A DNA stretch of 10,711 nt from an uncultured bacterium (GTDB lineage Bacteria; Planctomycetota; Phycisphaerae; Phycisphaerales; SM1A02). Positions 1 through 5,012 of the stretch are shown in pieces (the stretch's first letter is position 1; the number at the start of each line of letters is the position of its first letter). The position numbers and the translations under genes are program-made. The notes below the pieces were generated by a model. That model saw nothing but the letters and a program-made list of their open reading frames with translations. It searched no databases and had not been told where the DNA came from. The stretch lies in contig CAIWNO010000482.1 of the NCBI GenBank assembly GCA_903914045.1, positions 1 to 10,711 on the forward strand. The letters run 5' to 3'.

Positions 1-718
1 CGGGACGCGTGGCCAATCCAACAATCAGGCGATCTTCAACGGCTTCTAGTTGCACGCGCGCGGTCTCTAGATTTTGCTCGGCGGTTTCTTGCAAGGCAAT
101 TTTTGCGTCCACGCTGAAGTAGGCGTCTTGCACTTCAAAGATAACTCTTTGAATGCCGCGGTTGAACGAATAATTGGACGCCATCAAAGCGCGGCGCGCG
201 GATTCGGTTTTCGCGTCGCGGCGGCCAAAATCCACCAAAATCCAAGCCAAATTTAAGGAGCCTTGCACCAGTGGGCCGGTGTTTCTGAAGCGTTCAGTGT
301 TGATGTAGCCGATCTGTTGCACATAGCCACCAAAGCCAGAGGCGGAAAGCGTTGGCAGATATAAACTTTCAATGCGACCAAGTTGCGCTGCGCGCGATTT
401 GGCTTTCTGCCATTCGCCGCGGGTACTTGGATTATTTTCCAAAGCAAATTCCACAAGTGACGGCAATGTATTGGGCCCATCTTTTGGAAGCGCTTGAAAT
501 TGTTTTTCCGCTTCTGTTTCCGCGCGGCCTTTGGCGTCTTGTGTAGCGTCTTTTTGTTTTTCCACGGACCACGGGGTAGCGGAAGAATCCGAAACAAGTT
601 TTTCAAATCGATCTTCGTTCCACGGGTCGTCGCTCTTACAGGCGTTCAAGCCAACAAGCGCGCTGCCAATCAGCGAAGCGGTACAGAATTGATGGAGAAA
701 GCGGAATTGCATTGACAT
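1..718 (-). CDS. TolC-family outer membrane efflux lipoprotein, N-terminal part (cut by window edge)
   Basis: The visible 239 residues start a TolC/OEP-type channel protein, which in this family forms the outer-membrane duct of tripartite efflux or type I secretion systems. A hydrophobic stretch (about residues 11-26) ends in a lipobox-like L24-N-A-C27, so Cys27 is probably lipidated; the residue after it is Lys, which fits outer-membrane sorting. A charged linker rich in Lys, Glu and Gln (about 50-77) follows. The OEP repeat then begins: an NP at 96-97, YLPTLSASG at 120-128, a strand ending in DFGRR at 163-167, a YFSV helix at 200-203, and GLATRP at the edge, where OEP proteins typically read VGLATRxD. 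The ATG at 718 is chosen because AGGA lies 5 bases upstream; a second in-frame ATG is at 712. It lies 55 bases after mutS on the same strand. The rest of the gene, and any pump partners, are outside the window. Confidence 0.88.
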   Translation of the reverse strand, partial: MSMQFRFLHQFCTASLIGSALVGLNACKSDDPWNEDRFEKLVSDSSATPWSVEKQKDATQDAKGRAETEAEKQFQALPKDGPNTLPSLVEFALENNPSTRGEWQKAKSRAAQLGRIESLYLPTLSASGFGGYVQQIGYINTERFRNTGPLVQGSLNLAWILVDFGRRDAKTESARRALMASNYSFNRGIQRVIFEVQDAYFSVDAKIALQETAEQNLETARVQLEAVEDRLIVGLATRP

Positions 719-773
719 GGGAATCCTAGCGTGGCAAGATCAAATTGGCACGCAAAAATACGCGGTCGGGGCG

Positions 774-3479
774 TCAACCTAGTTCAGATTTGGTTGTTTC
801 GCGCTCTTGCAACGCCGCGACTTGAAGGCGGCGCAGGGCGTCGAAGGCTTGCAATGGGGTGAGTTGATTCAGATCCACGGCTTGCAGTTCTTGCAGCGTT
901 TGGCTTGGTTTTTGAATGTTTTTCAGAATGGGTTTGGTGGAGAATTGCTGATCTGTGCCTGGCAGTTGCGAGAACAAGTCGGGGGCGGAGGAGCCTGCCT
1001 TGGAATTTTTTTCGGCGCGCCTCAATTTCCCAGGGGCGGAATTTTGGTTTTCTGTTTCCACCACCAGTGAATCCAAAATGGCTTCGGCGCGCGCCACCAC
1101 ATCCAGCGGCAAGCCAGCCAGGCGTGCAACATGAATTCCATAACTGCGATCGGCGTGGCCCGTGGCGATCTTGTGCAGGAACACGATTCCGTTTTCCCAT
1201 TCACGCACCGTCACATGCAGGTTTGTGATGCGCGGTAATCGATCCGCCAGCGAAGTGATCTCATGGTAATGCGTGGCGAAGAAAGTTCGGCAACCGCGCG
1301 CGGCAAGGCCCTCCGCGATGGCCCATGCCAAACTCAAGCCATCAAGCGTGCTCGTTCCACGACCGATTTCGTCCATGACAATCAAACTGCGCGCCGTGGC
1401 TTGGTGCAGAATGCGCGCGGCCTCCAACATTTCAATCATGAATGTGGATTGACCCAAGTGCAATTCATCCGACGCGCCGATGCGAGTGAAGATGCGGTCG
1501 GTGATTCCAATGGTGGCGCTGTGCGCGGGAACAAAGGCGCCAGCGTGAGCCAGAATGACAATGAGCGCATTTTGCCTGATATAGGTGCTTTTTCCAGCCA
1601 TGTTTGGCCCAGTGATCAATGCAAGCGTGGGCTTGTTCACTTGGTTAGCTGGACCAAGCAGCGCGCTGTTTGGAATTAATTTTCGGCCAAGTGAAAGTTC
1701 AAGTGCGGGGTGGCGTCCATCCACAATGTCCAAGAGCGGTTCATCCACCATGGTGGGGCGGACATGATTGCGCCGTTGCGCCGTTGATGCGAACGAAGTC
1801 AGCGCGTCGATTTCGGCCACCAGTTCACCAACGCGTTGGATCAATCGAATATGAGAGGCGACCTCCACGCACAGCGCGTCGAAAAGTTTTTGCTCGCAAT
1901 CAAGAGCGCGCCGCTCGGCTCCCAGCACCTTCACTTCAAACTCGCGCAACTCCGGCGTGATGCAGCGCTCGCCGTTCTTCACGGTTTGCCGGCGCGTGAA
2001 GTCCACGGGAATTTTTCCAACATGTGAATTGGTGACTTCAATGTAATAGCCAAAGACGCGGTTGAATCCAACCTTCAACGTGGTAATACCTGTGCGCTCA
2101 ATCAACTTCTGCTGATAGTCCGCAAGCCAGCCGTCCGCGTCGCGTTGCAGAACATGGCACTCGTCCAATTCCGCGTTAAAACCGCTACGAAACAAGCCGC
2201 CTTCGCGCATGTGCGCGGGTGGCGCATCCACGCAGGCGGCCACAATTTTTTCAGACAACGACTTCAGAGCGCGCACTGGTTCTTGCAGCGCAAGTCGATC
2301 GTGATCAAACGCGATGTCCGCGGGAAGAAGCGCAATGAGTTGCTCCGCGGCGACCACGCTGCGACCAAGCGCAAGCAAGTCCCGCGGAGTTGCGCGACCA
2401 AGTGCCAGTCGCGCGGCAATACGCGCGATGTCTTGAACGATATCAAGTGTTTGTTCAATCTCGCCGCGGCGGCGCGTGTCGGCAACCAACAACGCCACGC
2501 GATCATGGCGGAGCATGATTTGATTTCGATCACAGGATGGTCGCACCAACCATGCTCGCACAAGTCGCCGACCCATGGCGGTGCGCGGCGACTCCAAGCA
2601 CGCGATCAATGAGCCCTCGGTGGATTGACTACGCATGGTGCGTTCCACTTCAAGCGAGCGCAGCGATGCAGCATCCATGATGAGCGAGTGTGAATGCTCA
2701 ACAGGAAGCGGCGGTCGTAGATGCGACAACGCGGCGCCATTGCCCGCGGCTTGCGTCTCTATGAAATAGCGAAGCAATGCGCCGGCGGCGGCCGTGGCGG
2801 CGCCATCATTCGTTAAGCCAAAGCCGCTTAAAGCAGCCACTTTGTAGTGCTTTTGTAACAATTGCGCGGCGTCGTGCGCGGCAAAATTCCAAGCCGGTCG
2901 CTCAAGGCACGACTTCACCAAAGTGGCCGCATGCTCCTTGCCCGCAAAACCTTCGGGCAGCAATAATTCCGCGGGCTCCAAACGCGCGATCAAATCAAGC
3001 CATTCATTCGTGGCCACTGTGAAAACTTCAAACGCCCCGGTGGAAATTTCTGCCGATGCAATTCCAACGCTTGCGCCGTCCGCGCTTATGGCCACGGCGG
3101 CAACGCGGTTCGCGGCGCCGGCGTCAAGCAACGCTTCATCAACCAACGTGCCTGGAGTCACAACACGAGTGACCGCGCGCTCCACAACTCCCTTGGCGTC
3201 CCTTGCGTCTTGAATTTGTTCGCACACCGCAACGCGAAATCCTTGCTCAACCAGGCGGCGCAAATATCCCTCGGCGGCGTGGTGGGGAACGCCAGCCATG
3301 GGCACGCCCTTCGTGCGCTCGGTTAAAGTAATTCCAAGCGCGCGCGAAGCCGTGACGGCGTCCTCGTCAAAGAGTTCGTAAAAGTCGCCGATGCGAAAGA
3401 AAAGCAGGCAGCCCGGATGCTCGCGTTTGAAGCGGTCATATTGCTTCATGGCGGGTGTTTCACGGGTGGCAAGACTCAT
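774..3479 (-). CDS. mutS: DNA mismatch repair protein MutS
   Basis: MutS is the cytoplasmic ATPase that recognises mispaired bases and small loops and recruits MutL. The 901-residue product is near the usual MutS length, slightly long. The mismatch-wedge Phe-X-Glu motif is F33-Y-E35 within RIGDFYELFDEDA. The Walker A loop is GPNMAGKST at 624-632, the family signature around 667-683 carries STFM-x-E, Walker B is VMDEIGRGTS at 701-710, and the THYHE switch is at 736-740. The tail has a variable linker (about 808-865) and then LTPLQAFDALRRLQ at 873-886, matching the C-terminal LTPxxAL oligomerisation segment. The start at 3479 gives about eight residues before the conserved TPxMxQY block, as in other MutS proteins. 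No Shine-Dalgarno sequence precedes it; TATGCT at 3491-3486 would put a transcript start at or next to the ATG. The tRNA terminator upstream implies its own promoter. Confidence 0.98.
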   Translation of the reverse strand: MSLATRETPAMKQYDRFKREHPGCLLFFRIGDFYELFDEDAVTASRALGITLTERTKGVPMAGVPHHAAEGYLRRLVEQGFRVAVCEQIQDARDAKGVVERAVTRVVTPGTLVDEALLDAGAANRVAAVAISADGASVGIASAEISTGAFEVFTVATNEWLDLIARLEPAELLLPEGFAGKEHAATLVKSCLERPAWNFAAHDAAQLLQKHYKVAALSGFGLTNDGAATAAAGALLRYFIETQAAGNGAALSHLRPPLPVEHSHSLIMDAASLRSLEVERTMRSQSTEGSLIACLESPRTAMGRRLVRAWLVRPSCDRNQIMLRHDRVALLVADTRRRGEIEQTLDIVQDIARIAARLALGRATPRDLLALGRSVVAAEQLIALLPADIAFDHDRLALQEPVRALKSLSEKIVAACVDAPPAHMREGGLFRSGFNAELDECHVLQRDADGWLADYQQKLIERTGITTLKVGFNRVFGYYIEVTNSHVGKIPVDFTRRQTVKNGERCITPELREFEVKVLGAERRALDCEQKLFDALCVEVASHIRLIQRVGELVAEIDALTSFASTAQRRNHVRPTMVDEPLLDIVDGRHPALELSLGRKLIPNSALLGPANQVNKPTLALITGPNMAGKSTYIRQNALIVILAHAGAFVPAHSATIGITDRIFTRIGASDELHLGQSTFMIEMLEAARILHQATARSLIVMDEIGRGTSTLDGLSLAWAIAEGLAARGCRTFFATHYHEITSLADRLPRITNLHVTVREWENGIVFLHKIATGHADRSYGIHVARLAGLPLDVVARAEAILDSLVVETENQNSAPGKLRRAEKNSKAGSSAPDLFSQLPGTDQQFSTKPILKNIQKPSQTLQELQAVDLNQLTPLQAFDALRRLQVAALQERETTKSELG

Positions 3480-3528
3480 GCATAAAGCATACGAAAGCTT
3501 GGTGAAAGTTCAGCGCGCGCGCGTGGTG

Positions 3529-3560
3529 AATAAAATAAAAACCCCGCATCAAAGCGGGGC
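3529..3560 (-). terminator. Rho-independent terminator of the tRNA-Ala gene
   Basis: Read on the minus strand, GCCCCGC-TTTGAT-GCGGGGT forms a GC-rich stem with a six-base loop and runs straight into TTTTATTTTATT. It begins 6 bases after the tRNA 3' end, so it should end the tRNA transcript and insulate the downstream mutS gene. Confidence 0.9.
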
Positions 3561-3566
3561 GATCAA

Positions 3567-3639
3567 TGGAGTGGATGAGAATCGAACTCATAACCTCTTG
3601 AATGCGATTCAAGCGCTCTACCAATTGAGCTACCACCCC
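3567..3639 (-). tRNA. tRNA-Ala (anticodon CGC)
   Basis: The 73-base minus-strand sequence folds into a full cloverleaf. The acceptor stem is GGGGTGG with CCACTCC, the D stem GCTC with GAGC, the anticodon stem CTTGA with TCAAG around loop ATCGCAT, the variable loop AGGTT, and the T stem ATGAG with CTCAT around TTCGATT. The anticodon CGC reads the alanine codon GCG. The acceptor pairing contains a G3-U70 wobble, the identity element recognised by alanyl-tRNA synthetase, which supports the assignment independently of the anticodon. The discriminator base is A73. The 3' CCA is not encoded (TTG follows), so it must be added by CCA-adding enzyme. The gene is followed by a strong terminator and is divergent from the ZIP transporter. 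Confidence 0.97.
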
Positions 3640-3720
3640 CGCGCGACATGTGAGTCGGAGAGTCTAATCTGATCAAGGTCCAATCGCCACCACAAACGCC
3701 ACGTGATTTCAAAGGCAGTT

Positions 3721-3768
3721 ATGCTGTTTCGGTGGACACACAATGGCTTTGGATTGCGTGCGGATTGA
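3721..3768 (+). other. Possible 15-codon upstream ORF overlapping the ZIP transporter start
   Basis: An ATG at 3721 preceded by AAAGG (3711-3715, 5-base spacing) opens a 15-codon frame ending in TGA at 3766-3768. It overlaps the GTG start of the transporter (3732) in a different frame. The only good ribosome binding site here fits this short ORF better than the transporter start. It may be a regulatory or coupling leader ORF, a chance ATG, or a sign of a base error near the true start. Confidence 0.3.
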
Positions 3769-4688
3769 TCGCTGTGGCAAGCGTGTTTGGTGGATTTTTG
3801 CCGACGCTGATTCGCTTGACGCATCAGCGAATGCAGATCGCGCTTTCATTTGTTTCGGGCGTCATGCTTGGCGTGGCGTTCTTTCACATGTTGCCCCACG
3901 CCATCATGGAAATTTCCGATCAAGAAAATTCTTCGGGCAATCAGTTGGAGCATCACACAATCAATCCAGTCATGCTGGCCGCAGCGCTTGGTTTTCTGGC
4001 CATGTTTTTTTTGGAACGCTTCGCAAGTTTCCACCAGCATGATGTGGTGGAGGAGTGCGACACGCATGACCATGCACATGCACACCAGCATTCTCATGGC
4101 GTGACTCCGTTGACATGGTCGGGCGCGGCGTTGGGGCTTTCATTGCATAGTTTGCTGGAAGGTGTGGCGCTGGCTTCAAGTATTTCGTTAGCCGCCACAC
4201 TGCATCCTGGCGCGGGATTGGCGGGGCTTGGAACATTTCTTGTCATTGTGCTGCACAAACCCTTTGACGCTATGACGCTTACCACATTGCTGCGCGCCGG
4301 TAAATCAAGCTCCCGCAAATTGCATGTCGTCAATATTCTATTTGCGCTGATTGTTCCAATTGGCGCCGCGCTTTTTTTATTAAAGACCGGTGGTGGCGAT
4401 CCAACATTCACCGCCTACGCCTTGGCCTTCTCCGCGGGATCGTTCTTGTGCATCGCGGGCAGCGACTTGTTGCCGGAGTTGCACTTTCATTCTCACGACC
4501 GCGTGCGACTTTCGTTGGCATTGGTCCTAGGCTTGGCCATCGCTTGGGGCATTGGCAATTTGGAAAGCATGTCGCACAGCGATGAGCACGGTCATTCACA
4601 CCAATCCACGCCCGCGGCCCAGCCACCGAGTTCCTTGCAACACGCCGACCACCCGCACGATCATTCAACAGAAAGTCACGCACCATGA
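3732..4688 (+). CDS. ZIP-family divalent metal transporter, histidine-rich
   Basis: This 318-residue inner-membrane protein has about eight hydrophobic segments (roughly 4-22, 36-55, 78-97, 131-152, 157-178, 200-217, 225-245, 258-275), the ZIP topology. ZIP proteins move zinc, iron or manganese into the cytoplasm. The core helix 4 carries H139-S-L-L-E143-G and helix 5 carries H175-K-P-F-D179, in the places where ZIPs have HNxxEG and HExxHE; H52, H56, D245 and E249 lie in other helices. A loop between helices 3 and 4 (101-123) holds eight histidines plus Asp, Glu and Cys, and the hydrophilic tail (282-316) holds nine more, all likely metal-binding. No ATG lies in frame upstream; GTG at 3732 starts just before helix 1 but is 16 bases from the nearest AAGG. 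Its stop overlaps the start of the next small gene (ATGA). The transported metal cannot be told from sequence, and I see no Zur-like palindrome upstream. Confidence 0.88.
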   Translation: MDTQWLWIACGLIAVASVFGGFLPTLIRLTHQRMQIALSFVSGVMLGVAFFHMLPHAIMEISDQENSSGNQLEHHTINPVMLAAALGFLAMFFLERFASFHQHDVVEECDTHDHAHAHQHSHGVTPLTWSGAALGLSLHSLLEGVALASSISLAATLHPGAGLAGLGTFLVIVLHKPFDAMTLTTLLRAGKSSSRKLHVVNILFALIVPIGAALFLLKTGGGDPTFTAYALAFSAGSFLCIAGSDLLPELHFHSHDRVRLSLALVLGLAIAWGIGNLESMSHSDEHGHSHQSTPAAQPPSSLQHADHPHDHSTESHAP

Positions 4689-4864
4689 AAATTGAAAAAG
4701 TGTTGGCCGAACTCAACCGCTTGCGACACGATTTGGAGAAAGACCCCAAGGACATGGAGTGGTTCGCCTTGCACCACACCTTCTGCTTTGTGAGCTACAA
4801 AATAGCTGAATTTCAGCGTTATTTGGATGAATCCGTGAAGCCTGGTGAATGCCCGGATGAGTGA
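4685..4864 (+). CDS. Small hypothetical protein (59 aa) translationally coupled to the ZIP transporter
   Basis: I do not recognise this family. The ATG at 4685 overlaps the TGA of the transporter gene as ATGA, the classical layout for translational coupling, so it probably shares the transporter's mRNA. The 59-residue product has no signal peptide or membrane span. It is charged and predicted mostly helical: an N-terminal amphipathic helix MKIEKVLAELNRLRHDL, a turn at DPKD, then a segment with two adjacent histidines, aromatics and Cys34 (ALHHTFCFVSYKIAEFQRYL, 28-47) and a short acidic tail with Cys56. Codon choice looks like that of neighbouring genes. A cytoplasmic role with the transporter, perhaps metal-related given the His-His and Cys, is inference only. 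It is short enough to be missed by gene callers. Confidence 0.72.
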   Translation: MKIEKVLAELNRLRHDLEKDPKDMEWFALHHTFCFVSYKIAEFQRYLDESVKPGECPDE

Positions 4865-4906
4865 TGGCCGACCCCATTGAATGACCAAACCATGCTCAAC
4901 GCATGA

Positions 4907-5002
4907 TCAATACATGAGCAACCCCAGCGCCGACCAAGGGTCGCGTTGAAACCGCCGCGCCAGAGAAAATGCTTCACCTATCTGGCGCAACACCTCTATC
5001 AT
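4907..5002 (-). CDS. Possible 31-codon ORF divergent from ileS
   Basis: On the minus strand GGAGG (5012-5008) sits 5 bases before an ATG at 5002, a strong Shine-Dalgarno arrangement. The frame runs 31 codons to TGA at 4909-4907 and encodes an amphipathic peptide starting MIEVLRQIGEAFSLARRF and ending in ALGLLMY. It fills most of the gap between the 59-aa gene and ileS. Its promoter would have to lie inside the 5' end of ileS. The peptide matches nothing I know, and the arrangement could be chance. Confidence 0.25.
   Translation of the reverse strand: MIEVLRQIGEAFSLARRFQRDPWSALGLLMY
4957..4988. repeat. 8-bp perfect inverted repeat upstream of ileS
   Basis: GCGCCAGA (4957-4964) and TCTGGCGC (4981-4988) are exact reverse complements separated by 16 bases, ending 24 bases before the ileS ATG. 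A weak promoter-like pair (TTCACC at 4973-4978, TATCAT at 4997-5002, 18-base spacer) overlaps it, so an operator is conceivable. No T run follows, so it is not a normal terminator for the upstream small gene. Confidence 0.45.
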
Positions 5003-5012
5003 CTCGCCCTCC

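Noticed and set aside
253..606. 117-codon minus-strand frame overlapping the efflux gene
   Set aside because: Basic, low-complexity product in another frame of the TolC-family gene, whose own frame has clear OEP motifs.
2145..2612. 155-codon plus-strand frame inside mutS
   Set aside because: Antisense to the intact mutS and without recognisable domains or its own ribosome site; a shadow frame.
3512..3523. Alternating CG run before mutS
   Set aside because: Short, and CG-rich words are frequent throughout this genome segment, so no special meaning can be claimed.
3391..3672. 93-codon plus-strand frame crossing the mutS start, terminator and tRNA
   Set aside because: Its second half is the reverse complement of tRNA-Ala, a well-known source of false proteins.
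4865..5012. T-box riboswitch upstream of ileS
   Set aside because: The gap is only 148 bases and no T-box consensus (TGGNACCGCG-like) or Stem I elements were seen.
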